This document shows positions 1 through 10,010 of a DNA stretch of 64,000 bases, piece by piece. The notes under the pieces were generated by a model. That model was not told the DNA's origin and ran no database searches. It saw only the letters and a list, made by a program, of their open reading frames with translations. A program made the translations under genes and the position numbers. Origin of the DNA: Planctomycetota bacterium (GTDB lineage: Bacteria > Planctomycetota > JACOTG01 > JAJDCM01); assembly GCA_029260825.1 (NCBI GenBank), contig JAJDCM010000322.1, forward strand, positions 1 through 64,000. Reading direction: 5' to 3'. Every line of letters begins with the position of its first letter. Position 1 is the first letter of the stretch.

Positions 1-306
1 CTCTTGATATCCCCACTCCTCGCCCAGTTTGGCGCAGATGGCAAGCTCTTGCGGATCATCTCCCCCGAGCTGGAGTGCCAGGGGATGCTCGGCCTTGTCA
101 TGGGCGAGATGCTGGGGAACGTCTCCGTTACGGATAGCGCCGGTGGTAATCATCTCGGTGTAGAGGAGGCTCTTTTTCGTGATGAACCGAAGAAAGCTTC
201 GGAAATGCCGATCGGTTCGATCCATCATCGGGGCCACGCTGATGGGCCAGAGTTCTCCTCTTCGTCGGGCGGCGGGAGCCTTTGTTTGGTTCTTGAAAAG
301 GGGCAT
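1..306 (-). CDS. dusA: tRNA-dihydrouridine synthase, DusA-type (N-terminal part)
   Basis: This gene is cut by the left window edge; 102 codons are visible and it is absent from the ORF track because its stop lies outside. It is a flavin enzyme that reduces uridines in the tRNA D-loop. The N-terminal segment SVAPMMDRTDRHFRSF followed by LLYTEMITTGAI is the DusA signature at the FMN-binding barrel start. The downstream HPLALQLGGDDP matches the next strand. The ATG overlaps the ispH stop by one base (TGATG), so it is translationally coupled to ispH. The family assignment is solid. The DusA subclass is inferred from the DRTDRH and YTEM wording. Confidence 0.88.
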   Translation of the reverse strand, partial: MPLFKNQTKAPAARRRGELWPISVAPMMDRTDRHFRSFLRFITKKSLLYTEMITTGAIRNGDVPQHLAHDKAEHPLALQLGGDDPQELAICAKLGEEWGYQE

Positions 307-1328
307 CAGTTTGGCCTGGCCCGGTTCAAGGGCGGTACTCGTTTGGGCTCCCTGAAATGGATGTTTTCCCACTCCCCTTCTTCAATTACCTCGACCTCCG
401 GATTCTTGGCTTGGAAGTAGCTAACGATATCTTGAACGAGATCGTCGGGGGTCGAAGCGGCGGAGGTGATGCCGACGGATTCGACTCCGGAAAACCAACT
501 CGGGTCGAGATCCGGGGCTCCATCAACCCGATGGGCCGCTCCGGTGAGAGAGCCGGCGAGTTCGAGCAGTCGGGTTCCGTTGCTGCTGTAGTCGCTTGTA
601 ACCACGATGAACAGTTCAACGAAGGGAGCGATTTTCTTTACCGCGTCCTGTCGATTCTTCGTGGCAAAGCAGAGGTCGTCCCGGGATGGAAGGGTCAGGC
701 GGGGAAATCTCCTGCGCAACACCTCAATGGTTCGATCGGTGTCGTCAACGCTGAGGGTTGTCTGGGTGAGGATCACCACTTTCTCCGGGTCGGGAACTTC
801 CACCGTCAATGGATCAGCAAGCTTTGAATCTTCCTTGTGGTTTCCAAGAACGCTCACCACCGTGGTTGAATCGGGGGCCTCGCCCTGGGTTCCGATCACT
901 TCCTGGTGACGTGTTGAATCTCCGATCAACAAGATGTGATAGCCCTGTTTCGCGAATCGCTTTGCCTCATTGTGCACCTTGGTGACCAGCGGGCAGGTCG
1001 CATCGATGGTGGCAAGCCGGAGGTCCTCGGCCTGTTTCCGGATGTCCGGGCTGACCCCATGGGCGGAAAACACAACGGTATTGGAGATGCCTTGGTCAGT
1101 CCGAGGCTTGATCCCGTCGAGTTCGGTCAGGTCTTCAACGAAGTGGACGTCATGATCGTTCGCCAGGCGGTTGACGACCTCATCGTTATGAACGATCGAA
1201 TGGTAGACGGTGAGTTCTCCGTTTCCATCTTCCGCCATCGAGCTTGCGTTCTTTTTGACCGCATCGATCGCCATGACCACCCCGGCGCAGTAGCCTCGGG
1301 GCTTGGCGAGATAAACCTTTTGAACCAT
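306..1328 (-). CDS. ispH: 4-hydroxy-3-methylbut-2-enyl diphosphate reductase (IspH/LytB)
   Basis: This is the last step of the MEP isoprenoid pathway, converting HMBPP to IPP and DMAPP with a [4Fe-4S] cluster. Its 340 residues suit the family. The three cluster cysteines are visible: C14 in RGYCAGV, C112 in DATCPLV and C220 in DDLCFAT. Substrate-binding motifs SIVHN, TQTTLS, SSNGTRL and GITSAAST are also present. The usual GHxGH stretch reads GDSTRHQEV, a variant that keeps the HQEV histidine and glutamate. The start lies 10 bp after the HEAT gene and the stop overlaps dusA, so this looks like one operon. Confidence 0.95.
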   Translation of the reverse strand: MVQKVYLAKPRGYCAGVVMAIDAVKKNASSMAEDGNGELTVYHSIVHNDEVVNRLANDHDVHFVEDLTELDGIKPRTDQGISNTVVFSAHGVSPDIRKQAEDLRLATIDATCPLVTKVHNEAKRFAKQGYHILLIGDSTRHQEVIGTQGEAPDSTTVVSVLGNHKEDSKLADPLTVEVPDPEKVVILTQTTLSVDDTDRTIEVLRRRFPRLTLPSRDDLCFATKNRQDAVKKIAPFVELFIVVTSDYSSNGTRLLELAGSLTGAAHRVDGAPDLDPSWFSGVESVGITSAASTPDDLVQDIVSYFQAKNPEVEVIEEGEWENIHFREPKRVPPLNRARPN

Positions 1329-1338
1329 GGAGGTGAGC

Positions 1339-2169
1339 TTACCTTCGTTTGGCGGCCTTGATTTTCTTCTTGTTCACGTCCATCCACTCGCGAAGGTTTT
1401 CGGGCTTTTCCAGTCTCTCTCCGGTCATTTTTTCAAGGGCGCTGCGGATCTCTTCCAGGATCTTCTGCTGGTTGGGGCGTCGTTTCTTTTGTCTGGACTT
1501 TCCCTTTGCGGCAGCAGCGGCCCGATCCCCGTTGCCCGCGGCGCCTGTGTCCACCCGCACGTTGACACCCTTTGCTCGGTCCATGATGTTGAGCTCGAAG
1601 ACGGGGAGCAACACTTTGGTCGATGTGAGGTTTCGGATCTCCCCCATGGCCCAGATGCTGGCCATGAAGACCTCGTCGCTGGGGTGGTCGAGGCATTTCC
1701 CGATGATGTCGAGGGACTTTCGATGACGATGGAAACCGAGAGCTCGTATGACGGCGGCAAGGAACGGACCGTCTTCTTCCTTGACGGAGAGAACCTTGGA
1801 GAGGCCCCGGGTCGCGGTCTTGGGAGAACTCTTCAGTCTTCCCAATGCCTTGGCCGCTTCGAGTCGATACGTTTTTATCTTTTCTCGAAGGAGAAGGCTC
1901 ATGCGCTTGACGATGAGCTCGTGGTCGTATTTTCCCAGCCGGCGGATCTCCTGTCGCTTCTCGTGCTCTTCAATGGCGGGAAGGGTCTTGCCGGTTACCT
2001 TGAAGGATTGATTGAACGAAGCGACCTTATCCTTTGCTTGCTGGGTCGTGAGCTCGGTGGAGTCTTCATCCGCTCGTCCTGGAATGCTCAGGAAGAAGAT
2101 GAAGAGGGTGATAAAAGCTGGAATTGCCAGATTTCTCACCATCAGGTTTTTCGAGAAACGAATTGCCAT
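1339..2169 (-). CDS. exported HEAT-repeat protein
   Basis: I chose the internal ATG at 2169 because GGGAGG lies nine bases upstream; the track start at 2202 has no such site. The 276-residue product opens with a basic stretch and a hydrophobic segment ([17 protein letters not shown]), a probable signal peptide. Helical HEAT-like repeats follow ([37 protein letters not shown]). A basic, glutamine-rich tail ends [14 protein letters not shown] repeats are protein-binding scaffolds and no catalytic motif is seen. It lies between the rluD-like gene and ispH on the same strand. Its function is unknown. Confidence 0.75.
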   Translation of the reverse strand: MAIRFSKNLMVRNLAIPAFITLFIFFLSIPGRADEDSTELTTQQAKDKVASFNQSFKVTGKTLPAIEEHEKRQEIRRLGKYDHELIVKRMSLLLREKIKTYRLEAAKALGRLKSSPKTATRGLSKVLSVKEEDGPFLAAVIRALGFHRHRKSLDIIGKCLDHPSDEVFMASIWAMGEIRNLTSTKVLLPVFELNIMDRAKGVNVRVDTGAAGNGDRAAAAAKGKSRQKKRRPNQQKILEEIRSALEKMTGERLEKPENLREWMDVNKKKIKAAKRR

Positions 2170-2221
2170 GTTGCTGCTACCTCCCGGGGATACAAGGACC
2201 AATCTTATTATAGGCCCTGGG

Positions 2222-3274
2222 TCAGGAGGGTGGGGCGGTTTCTGTCAAATCTGACGAAGGAGCCCTCCCGGTGTCCGATTCCGTCAGTTGACCCAGAAAA
2301 TCCAGCAGATCAGCCGGTAGATTCGTGCCGATGGTCACTTCTTCGCCGCTGACAGGGTGGGTGAGCTGCACCCGGAGGGCGTGCAGACACAAACGAGGAG
2401 GCGCTGGAATCCCCTCCGTTCGCCCGGGTTCAGTCCCCACTCCGTAAAGAGGGTCGCCACACACCGGGTGCCCGATCGATTTCATGTGCACCCGGATCTG
2501 GTGGGTTCTACCGGTGTGGAGCCTCACTTCCACGTGGGTGTGGGCCGAGAATCGGTTCACGACCCGGTAGGTCGTCAGCGACCGGACCCCGTCTTCTCGT
2601 ACGGCCATCATGATCTTGGAACGCCCGGATGGATCTTTTCCGATGGGGGAGTCGATCCGCCCCTCATCGTCTTGAATGACCCCATGGACGATGGTCTGGT
2701 AGGTCTTTTTGACCCAGCTTCGTTCGATCATTTTCTGGAAGATGGATCGCATCCGGGCGCTTTTTGCGACGAGGAGAACGCCGGATGTGTCCTTGTCGAG
2801 TCGATGAGCAAGGCGAGGAAGGATGTCCTTTGTGGGGTCGTCCATCCGACGATAGCGGTGATGAAGTGCGTTGATGAGGGTGTTGTAGAGGTTTCTTGAG
2901 ACCGGATGGCAGATGATCCCTGGCTGTTTATTCAGCGCCAGGAAGGAGTCATCCTCGTAGATGATATCCAGAGGGATGGTGTCGTGGTGAATCTCACCGT
3001 CTCTGGGTTTTGGGATCAGAACCCGGACTCGATCCCCAAAGAGTACTTTTCGGCTCATTTTTAGCCCGAAGGTCGAATCATTGACGAGAATCCGACCTGC
3101 TTCCAGGAGCCCGCGAATGCCCGACCGAGACCGCCAGCTCAGTTTAGCCGCGAGAAACCGGTCCAACCGGCATCGGTGGAAGGAGGGGTCGACAGGATAC
3201 GAGAGATCCTCGAGTGGTTTGGAGAGATCCGGCTTCATGACCTTGTTATGCTTTGCAACTTCGAGAACAACCAT
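2222..3274 (-). CDS. RluA/RluD-family pseudouridine synthase
   Basis: The enzyme isomerises uridine to pseudouridine in rRNA (RluC/RluD) or tRNA; the exact target cannot be read from sequence. Residues about 33-75 form an S4 RNA-binding domain (CRLDRFLAAKL, GRILVND). The catalytic motif HRLDKDTSG places the aspartate at D160. The family motifs LALNKQPGIICHP, GRTHQIRVH and HPVCGDPLYG follow. Its 350 aa is normal length. The start at 3274 is the longest option, and internal ATGs near residue 13 are possible. It lies 52 bp upstream of the HEAT-ispH-dusA run on the same strand. Confidence 0.9.
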   Translation of the reverse strand: MVVLEVAKHNKVMKPDLSKPLEDLSYPVDPSFHRCRLDRFLAAKLSWRSRSGIRGLLEAGRILVNDSTFGLKMSRKVLFGDRVRVLIPKPRDGEIHHDTIPLDIIYEDDSFLALNKQPGIICHPVSRNLYNTLINALHHRYRRMDDPTKDILPRLAHRLDKDTSGVLLVAKSARMRSIFQKMIERSWVKKTYQTIVHGVIQDDEGRIDSPIGKDPSGRSKIMMAVREDGVRSLTTYRVVNRFSAHTHVEVRLHTGRTHQIRVHMKSIGHPVCGDPLYGVGTEPGRTEGIPAPPRLCLHALRVQLTHPVSGEEVTIGTNLPADLLDFLGQLTESDTGRAPSSDLTETAPPS

Positions 3275-3409
3275 CTTCTGAGGACGAATTTTATGTGGGG
3301 CAATCGATCGAAACGGTGCGGTGAATCGGGGTGCGGGAGCTCATCGTTAACCTTGACCGATCGTTGCTGGCACCATCTTACGAGCCCGACAGAATACCTC
3401 CATCATCTC

Positions 3410-3829
3410 ATGTCGGCACTCAAAAACGGAATGCCCAAGGGGGCGCTTCGTCTGGACGGGGTGGATTGCTCCGGACAGGATTTTCACCTCTGCAACCTTC
3501 CCGGGGCCAGCCTGGTGGAGGCAAAACTCGCCCGATGTAACTTCTCCGGGGCCGATCTGATGGGGGCAGACCTCTCCCGTGCCGACCTCCAGAAGATCGA
3601 GGGAAGAGCCACCAAGTTCTTCAAGGCCAATCTCCAGCACACCGATCTGCGGTGCTCTGATCTGACCCGAGCCAACCTTCAAAAGGCCGACCTGACGGGT
3701 GCCGATCTTCGGGGCGCGATTCTGGTCAGGGCGAACCTTCGAGGAGCAACTCTCTCGGGAGCCAGGCTCGATGAGGCGATCACGGACGGGGCCCTTCTCC
3801 CCAGCCTGGACGAAATCGCCTCATCTTGA
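3410..3829 (+). CDS. pentapeptide-repeat protein
   Basis: A run of A(D/N)LXX pentapeptides fills residues about 25-130 (GASLVEAKLARCNFSGADL, GADLRGAILVRANLRGATL), folding as a right-handed quadrilateral beta-helix. Some members mimic DNA and protect gyrase; most have no known role. The ORF track starts it at 3176 inside the rluD region, which is implausible. I use the ATG at 3410; an ATG at 3293 in the same frame is the main alternative and neither has a strong ribosome site. It is convergent with the response regulator, leaving 6 bp between the stops. Confidence 0.7.
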   Translation: MSALKNGMPKGALRLDGVDCSGQDFHLCNLPGASLVEAKLARCNFSGADLMGADLSRADLQKIEGRATKFFKANLQHTDLRCSDLTRANLQKADLTGADLRGAILVRANLRGATLSGARLDEAITDGALLPSLDEIASS

Positions 3830-3835
3830 GCCCTG

Positions 3836-4462
3836 TTAGCCGACCCCGATGGGCACGGTTGCCGACATGGCGATCCTCACCATTTCGGCAAGGTTCGAGA
3901 CGTCGAGCTTCCTCATGATGGATCGGCGGTGAGCCTCGATGGTCTTCGTACTGCGGAAGATCTCCGCGGCGATTTCCTTGGTCGAAAAACCGCGAACGAT
4001 GAACTCGAGGATCTCCGCTTCTCGCTCGGTCAGTGTCACGAGGCGTCGGTCCGCATCGGCCCGAACGTGGCCAAGTGCCGCCTTTTCCATGGCTTCCGAG
4101 ACCCGCTCGAGAAGGAGCTTTTCGCAGAACGGCTTTTCGAGGAAGTCGACCGCACCCATCCGCATGGCCCGAACGGCGGTTTGCACGTCGCCATAACCCG
4201 TGACGAAGATGATGGGGATGGATGGGGAAGTGGAACTTAGACGGTCCTGAAGGGAAAGCCCACTCGTGTCAGGAAGTCGAATGTCCAGGACCAGACAGCA
4301 GAGCTGTTGAGGATGGTACTTGTTCTGAAACTCATCGATCGAAGCGCAAGGAATCACTTCAAAACCCGCGGATCTCACAAGAAGCGAGATCGATTCACGG
4401 ACGGCGGGATCGTCGTCGACAATGTAGACAAACCCCTTCCCTGAAATGGTTTTTGTTCCCAT
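3836..4462 (-). CDS. FixJ-type response regulator (REC + LuxR-type HTH)
   Basis: This is a two-component transcription regulator of 208 residues. The receiver domain (about 10-125) shows the acidic triad DDD (16-18), phospho-acceptor D60 in VLDIRLPD, the switch threonine in FVTGYGD and the lysine in EKPF. The output domain (about 145-195) is a LuxR/FixJ helix-turn-helix: LTEREAEILEFIVRGFSTKEIA and TIEAHRRSIMRKL. No histidine kinase lies beside it, so it is an orphan and its stimulus and targets are unknown. Confidence 0.9.
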   Translation of the reverse strand: MGTKTISGKGFVYIVDDDPAVRESISLLVRSAGFEVIPCASIDEFQNKYHPQQLCCLVLDIRLPDTSGLSLQDRLSSTSPSIPIIFVTGYGDVQTAVRAMRMGAVDFLEKPFCEKLLLERVSEAMEKAALGHVRADADRRLVTLTEREAEILEFIVRGFSTKEIAAEIFRSTKTIEAHRRSIMRKLDVSNLAEMVRIAMSATVPIGVG

Positions 4463-4632
4463 TTTACTATCTTGGCCCTTTCAAGTTGCTTGACGTGCAG
4501 GTGGATGAGCTCTTTGCCTCATCCTAGCTGCTCGCCTCCCGTAAGCAAAACTGATTCTGTACTGTCGATATCGGGTCGAAGAGGCCCCACGTTGACCGAT
4601 TTGTTTGGGGCGCTGCAACACTTTCCGGCCAC

Positions 4633-5811
4633 TCATCGGTCGGTGATTTCCAGTTGATAGGTGCGGTAGGTCCTGTAAAGCTTTGCCTCTAAAAGTCTTT
4701 CCAGTTTCTTTGGGTTCTCAAACGAGTCGGGGATGGGGCTGATCTCGGCGGTATCAAAGCCCTTATCCAGAGCTACGGCGAGAAAATCCCGGATGAGATA
4801 GCCAAGGATGGGGAGGTTCGTGTGAGACCTTCTCAATGAAAAGGCGAAGATCCGGAGACGGTCGATCTCGCCTTTTTTCCCGTAGAGAGCGATGGCCTGA
4901 AACGGCCGGTGATATTTGAGTGCCTCGAACCTCTGGGGATTTGAATCGGGGAGAGAAAGGATGCAACCCACCGGTTCTCCCTCGTCCTCCAGAATGCGGA
5001 TCAGATCCGGATCAATGAGCTTGCGGTGCCGAGAAAAAAGGAATTGGAGCTCGGGGAGGGTCCAGGAGCTCAGCCCCCAGCTATCTTGGCTCGACTCCTT
5101 CATCAGGTGCAAGAGGAGAGGAACCTCCCGATCAAGCTGGCCAAGATCAATCCTTCTTACCGCGAGCCCGGGGCTTGAGGCCGGTGCTCGACCTCCTCGG
5201 TCGAGCAAACGGTTGAAGGTCCGACTTTCCTGGAGTCGATCTCGAGTGATCGAGTAGCAGAGGTGGTCTTTTTGGGGTGAAAAACCGTACCCGGCGAAAA
5301 GAGCCCAGTAGTACCGGGGGTGATGAGGAAGCAAGACGGTCGGGGGGGTTTTGGGATCGTTGGTGAGGCAGCCGAGCTTCCCCGCAGGAGACGGATCCCA
5401 GGGCCCCACGATTCTCTTCAGCCCTCTGGATTGGCTCCACTCCGTGATTTTTTTGATCAGGGCGTCAAAGACCCTTCGATCGTTGACCCCCTCGAAAAAC
5501 GCCAGGCTGCAAACCGGGTTTGATTCCGTGTTTGGCCCCGGATTCCGGAGGAATGCCGCGGCACGGGCGGCGGGTTTTCCTTCCAATCGGGCGAGAAACA
5601 AAACCGGTTCGGTTCCGGGTGCAGGCGCATCATCTCCGGACAGAGTAAGATTTGTGATGACCTCCTTTTCCGCTGCCCTGTCTTTCGAAAACGATTCCAG
5701 GAGGGGGACATGGAACTCCTCTTTCTTCCTGATGTCAGGGCCTAAATTTAGAAATAATCTTAGCTTATGCCCATCGCTGGGGGGGAAGGAGTCGACGGTT
5801 ATTTTCGGCAT
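4633..5811 (-). CDS. GNAT-like N-acetyltransferase superfamily protein (YghO-like)
   Basis: The 392-residue protein resembles a group of two-lobed GNAT-fold proteins without a known substrate. The central stretch IVGPWDPSPAGKLGCL plus TVLLPHHPRYYWALFAGYGF matches their characteristic block, in which a GP(M/W)-type motif precedes a PP-YYP-like loop and AGF. The C-terminal third contains a second GNAT-like segment (EPVGCILSLPD). The assignment rests on my recall of this pattern, so it is moderate. It is divergent from the lysE-type gene, with about 150 bp between the starts. Confidence 0.55.
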   Translation of the reverse strand: MPKITVDSFPPSDGHKLRLFLNLGPDIRKKEEFHVPLLESFSKDRAAEKEVITNLTLSGDDAPAPGTEPVLFLARLEGKPAARAAAFLRNPGPNTESNPVCSLAFFEGVNDRRVFDALIKKITEWSQSRGLKRIVGPWDPSPAGKLGCLTNDPKTPPTVLLPHHPRYYWALFAGYGFSPQKDHLCYSITRDRLQESRTFNRLLDRGGRAPASSPGLAVRRIDLGQLDREVPLLLHLMKESSQDSWGLSSWTLPELQFLFSRHRKLIDPDLIRILEDEGEPVGCILSLPDSNPQRFEALKYHRPFQAIALYGKKGEIDRLRIFAFSLRRSHTNLPILGYLIRDFLAVALDKGFDTAEISPIPDSFENPKKLERLLEAKLYRTYRTYQLEITDR

Positions 5812-5965
5812 GGGGACGTCTCGATAGAAACTTTCGTTGGGCTTAGAGCTTGTCTAGCCTAAATCCTCTGCATAGACTGCGTCACCTTTGGCCGCAACGT
5901 CTCCGAATTGTGGGGGGGTTGCCCCGGGAATGCGCCTTTGCCGAATGCTTGAGGATGTGAGCTGC

Positions 5966-6616
5966 ATGGTTTTGTTAAAGACCCTCTTTATTGGTTGGGG
6001 TGTAGGTTTTGTCGCCGCGATCCCGGCGGGACCGGTGGGTGCATCGGTATTTGCCCAGGGAATCGAAGGACGTAGACGAAGCACGGCACCGGCCATGATC
6101 CTCGGGGCGATCGTCGTTGATGCAGTCTACTGTGCCCTGGCGTTTCTCGGGGTCAGCATCTATTTGAAGCCCTGGCTCGCCAATCCCATCGTCGGCGCCA
6201 TTGCCATGATCTTCTTGCTCGGTCTTGGTTACAAGATGGCGACCACGGTTCCCATCATGGATGGCGGCGGTCCGAACGTCGATCGGGCGGGCGGTACCGG
6301 GTCGGAGACGAGCCGAGGCGCCTTCTGCACCGGTTTCTTCATGAGTGTGGCGAACCCCATCCTTCCGGTCTCCTGGGCGGGAATCGTTTATGCTCTCCAG
6401 AGTTCGGGAACGGTGGGTGAGGAAATGCCTGTCCTCATCACCTTTGCCATCTTTGCCGCCCTCGGCATGGGTTGCTGGCTTCTCGTTCTTTACCGGACCG
6501 CCCGATTCGGCCGATCTTTCCTGAGCCCCAAGGCCGTGCGCTGGGTCATTCGAGGTCTCGGGATCATGGTGATGCTGATGGGGGTCTATTACGGGGTCTG
6601 GACCGTCATCAACTGA
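5966..6616 (+). CDS. LysE-family amino-acid exporter
   Basis: This is an inner-membrane translocator of the LysE/RhtB superfamily, which exports amino acids or small metabolites by proton antiport. The family signature AAIPAGPVGASVFAQG follows the first membrane helix. About six hydrophobic helices can be counted over 216 residues, the usual size. I moved the start from 5888 to the ATG at 5966 because the extra N-terminus is not family-like and GAGG lies upstream. It is convergent with hutU (13 bp apart), but the substrate is unknown and a link to histidine is only positional. Confidence 0.8.
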   Translation: MVLLKTLFIGWGVGFVAAIPAGPVGASVFAQGIEGRRRSTAPAMILGAIVVDAVYCALAFLGVSIYLKPWLANPIVGAIAMIFLLGLGYKMATTVPIMDGGGPNVDRAGGTGSETSRGAFCTGFFMSVANPILPVSWAGIVYALQSSGTVGEEMPVLITFAIFAALGMGCWLLVLYRTARFGRSFLSPKAVRWVIRGLGIMVMLMGVYYGVWTVIN

Positions 6617-6629
6617 GCAAAGGCTGCTC

Positions 6630-8309
6630 TTATTCCTCGGAAATCGGAATCCTCACACCTCGCTCCTTCGCCACCTCTTGAGCTCTCTCGTATCCCGCGT
6701 CCACGTGACGGATGACACCCATTCCCGGATCGCAGGTCAGCACTCGTTCGAGTCTTGCGTCTGCTTCTTTGGTTCCGTCGGCGACCGTCACCTGTCCGGC
6801 ATGGAGGGAATAGCCCATTCCCACTCCGCCTCCGTGATGGAACGAGACCCACGTGGCCCCCGAAGCGGTGTTCAAGAGGGCATTGAGGAGGGGCCAGTCG
6901 GCGATGGCGTCCGAGCCGTCCTTCATTCCTTCGGTTTCCCGATTGGGAGAAGCCACGGATCCACAGTCAAGATGATCCCGTCCGATCACGATCGGGGCGC
7001 TGACTTCCCCATCCCGAACCATCTGATTGAATCGGAGCCCGAGCCTGGCGCGTTCTCCGTATCCCAGCCAGCAGATCCGGGACGGCAAGCCCTGGAAGGC
7101 GACTCGCTCTTGTGCAAGTCGGATCCATCGACAGAGGGCCTCGTCTTCCGGGAACTCCGCCAGCACGGCCTCGTCGGTTTTTAGAATGTCTTCCGGATCA
7201 CCGGAAAGCGCCACCCATCGAAACGGTCCCTTTCCTTCGCAAAACAGGGGTCGGATGTAGGCCGGAACAAAACCCGGGAAGCCGAAGGCGTTCTCGAGAC
7301 CGGCTTCCTTCGCATGACCCCGGATGTTGTTTCCGTAGTCAAAAGTGATGGCGTTCATTTCCTGGAGCTTCAGCATGGCCCTCACGTGATCGGCCATCGT
7401 CGCCATCGAACGCTTGATGTATTCGGTGGGGTCATTTTGCCTGAGTTCCAGGGCTTCTTCGAACGAACACCCGGTCGGCACATAGCCCTGGAGAGGATCG
7501 TGAGCGCTGGTCTGGTCGGTCAAAAGATCCGGAACGATTTTTCGTTCGATCAAGACGTTGAGAAGATCGACCTGATTGGCAAGGACACCGATGGATCGGG
7601 CGACTTTACCGTCTCGTGCGGCGAGTGATTTTTCGATGGCCTCATCGATCGACTCGGTGAATTCATCCAGGTAGCGGGTGGCCACCCGTTTCTCAAGGCG
7701 CGAGCGGTCCACATCGGCGCCAAGATAAGTGGCTCCGTTCATGGTCGCGGCGAGTGGCTGGGCGCCTCCCATTCCTCCCATGCCGCCGCTGACCACGAGT
7801 CGACCGGCGAGACTCCCCGAGAAATGCTGTCTTGCGGCTTCAGCAAACGTCTCGTAGGTCCCTTGTAGAATCCCCTGACTTCCGATGTAGATCCAGCTTC
7901 CCGCGGTCATCTGACCGAACATGATGAGGCCCTTGTCCTCGAGATCATTGAAGGTTTCCCAGTTTGCCCACCTTGGAACAAGGTTTGAATTGGCGATCAG
8001 GACTCTCGGTGCGTTTTCATGGGTGCGAAAAATACCCACCGGCTTTCCGGACTGGACGAGGAGGGTTTCGTCGTCTTCCAGGTCGCGCAGGCATCGAAGA
8101 ATGGCGTGAAGCGCGGCGGGGGATCGAGCGGCTTTTCCGGATCCTCCGTAGACAACGAGATCTTCCGGTCTCTCCGCCACATCCGGGTCGAGGTTGTTCA
8201 GGAGCATTCGATAGGCAGCTTCGGTGAGCCAGCTCTTGCAGGTGAGCTCGGTTCCGTGAGGAGTCTTGGGAATCCCAATGTCGTTCGCAACCCCGGACTT
8301 CTGTGTCAT
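6630..8309 (-). CDS. hutU: urocanate hydratase
   Basis: This is the second step of histidine degradation, converting urocanate to 4-imidazolone-5-propionate with NAD+ as an electrophilic cofactor. At 559 residues it is full length. Family blocks are visible: [19 protein letters not shown] (NAD-binding glycines), [50 protein letters not shown] and [15 protein letters not shown]. It starts 40 bp after hutH on the same strand, so the two form a hutHU unit. No hutI, hutG or hutC is in the window. Confidence 0.96.
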   Translation of the reverse strand: MTQKSGVANDIGIPKTPHGTELTCKSWLTEAAYRMLLNNLDPDVAERPEDLVVYGGSGKAARSPAALHAILRCLRDLEDDETLLVQSGKPVGIFRTHENAPRVLIANSNLVPRWANWETFNDLEDKGLIMFGQMTAGSWIYIGSQGILQGTYETFAEAARQHFSGSLAGRLVVSGGMGGMGGAQPLAATMNGATYLGADVDRSRLEKRVATRYLDEFTESIDEAIEKSLAARDGKVARSIGVLANQVDLLNVLIERKIVPDLLTDQTSAHDPLQGYVPTGCSFEEALELRQNDPTEYIKRSMATMADHVRAMLKLQEMNAITFDYGNNIRGHAKEAGLENAFGFPGFVPAYIRPLFCEGKGPFRWVALSGDPEDILKTDEAVLAEFPEDEALCRWIRLAQERVAFQGLPSRICWLGYGERARLGLRFNQMVRDGEVSAPIVIGRDHLDCGSVASPNRETEGMKDGSDAIADWPLLNALLNTASGATWVSFHHGGGVGMGYSLHAGQVTVADGTKEADARLERVLTCDPGMGVIRHVDAGYERAQEVAKERGVRIPISEE

Positions 8310-8349
8310 TTTTGCTTCGCTTTCTTTTCGAGGAAGAATGTTTGTTCTT

Positions 8350-9885
8350 TCAGGCCAGGGGACCCACTGCGTTCTCGACCGCGGAAAGGAGTTCGCCCGA
8401 TCCGATCAGTTCGTCGATCGCCAGGATGTCATGGGCAAACACCCGGTCGCATTCGATCTTGGGCACCCGGGTGCGGATGACTTCGTAAGCTGCGCGAACC
8501 CCAGGTCCCGGTTTGAGCGGGAGGACGAACTCCAATCCCTGGGAGCCGCAAAGTAGCTCGATCGCCACCACCTTCTCCACGTTCCTCTCGATGTTGCGAG
8601 CGTATCGAGCGGCGATGGTGGACATGCTGACATGATCTTCCTGGTTTGCCGAGGTCGGAATGGAATCGACGGTGGCCGGATGGGCAAGCTTCTTGTTCTC
8701 GGAGACGAGGGAGGCAGCGACGACCTGGGGAATCATCATTCCCGAGTTCAGGCCCCCATCCGCAACGAGGAACGCAGGAAGGCCCTGGGATGTCTCCGGG
8801 TCAACGAGTGTTTCGATCCGTCGTTCCGAGATGGAACCCAGGTCCGCAAGGGAGAGGGCGAGATAGTCCATCACGTGACCCACCGGAGCACCGTGGAAGT
8901 TTCCGCCGGAGAGCACGTCTCCCTCCCTGGCAAAGACCAGGGGATTGTCCGTCGCCGAATTGAACTCCCGCTCGAGAACCTGACTCGTGTGGTCGAGGCA
9001 ATCCCTCACCGCGCCGTGAACCTGGGAGAGACAGCGAAGGCTGTAGCAATCCTGGACTCTTGAGCAATCATGATGGGAATCCAGGATCTCGCTTCCCTTC
9101 ATCAGCAACCGGATGTTCCGGGCGGTTCGAATCTGACCCGGGTGGGGGCGGATCGCGTGGATCCGTTCATCAAACGGAGTGAGACTCCCCTTGTGGGCTT
9201 CCAGCGTCATGGCCCCGGCAACGTCGGCGCAAGATAAAAGACGACGGGCTCGAAGGGCGGTTGCTCCTCCGATCGCCGCGGAAATCTGGACTCCATTGAT
9301 CAGGGCGAGTCCCTCCTTGGCGAGAAGGCGGTGGGGCTTGATTCCGGCATCCGCCATTGCCTCGGCGCTCGGCATCCGGCGTCCCTTGTACATCACTTCC
9401 CCTTCGCCCATCAGCGAGAGGGCCATGTGAGCTAGCGGCGCGAGGTCTCCGCTCGCTCCGACCGAACCCTGTTCTGGAATGATGGGAAGAACATCTTTTT
9501 CCAGCATGGAGAGGAGGGTCTGGACGCATTCGAGGGTGATCCCCGAGAACCCCAGGACGAGGGCGTTCGCCCGCAGCAGCATGGCAATCCTGGTTTCGTC
9601 CCGGGAAAGAGGTTCCCCCACCCCGGTCGAGTGGGAGCGCACCAGGTTGACCTGCAATGTCTCCAGGTTTTCCCGGGAGATGGCAACGTTGGCGAACTTG
9701 CCAAACCCGGTGGTCAGGCCATAAACGACCTTACCCGTGTCGACGGCATCCTGCACCAGCTCTCGAGCCCGGAGCATTCGCCGCCGGGCGTCTTTGGTGA
9801 TCTCGAACTGAATCTCTTTCGCCCCGAGAAAATCGGCAAGGGCGGTGAGAGTCAGGCTTCGGCCATCCAGAATGATTTTATGCAA
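8350..9885 (-). CDS. hutH: histidine ammonia-lyase
   Basis: The enzyme deaminates L-histidine to urocanate using the autocatalytic MIO prosthetic group. The MIO triad is Ala144-Ser145-Gly146 in [15 protein letters not shown]. The catalytic tyrosine lies in [12 protein letters not shown] (about Y55), and VQDCYSLRC and [12 protein letters not shown] are also present. Its 511 residues match the family. It is the first gene of the hutHU pair. About 125 bp separates it from the sugar-reductase gene upstream, leaving room for a promoter. Confidence 0.96.
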   Translation of the reverse strand: MHKIILDGRSLTLTALADFLGAKEIQFEITKDARRRMLRARELVQDAVDTGKVVYGLTTGFGKFANVAISRENLETLQVNLVRSHSTGVGEPLSRDETRIAMLLRANALVLGFSGITLECVQTLLSMLEKDVLPIIPEQGSVGASGDLAPLAHMALSLMGEGEVMYKGRRMPSAEAMADAGIKPHRLLAKEGLALINGVQISAAIGGATALRARRLLSCADVAGAMTLEAHKGSLTPFDERIHAIRPHPGQIRTARNIRLLMKGSEILDSHHDCSRVQDCYSLRCLSQVHGAVRDCLDHTSQVLEREFNSATDNPLVFAREGDVLSGGNFHGAPVGHVMDYLALSLADLGSISERRIETLVDPETSQGLPAFLVADGGLNSGMMIPQVVAASLVSENKKLAHPATVDSIPTSANQEDHVSMSTIAARYARNIERNVEKVVAIELLCGSQGLEFVLPLKPGPGVRAAYEVIRTRVPKIECDRVFAHDILAIDELIGSGELLSAVENAVGPLA

Positions 9886-10010
9886 TCAGGGCATCCTTCT
9901 TCGGGTTTGATTCCTGGCGCTCCGTTCGGTCCCTCAGCTGACATTGCCATGGAAACCATCGAGCTTCGGTCGGTCTATCCTAATCCGAGGAAGCCCGGTT
10001 CGCCAGAGCC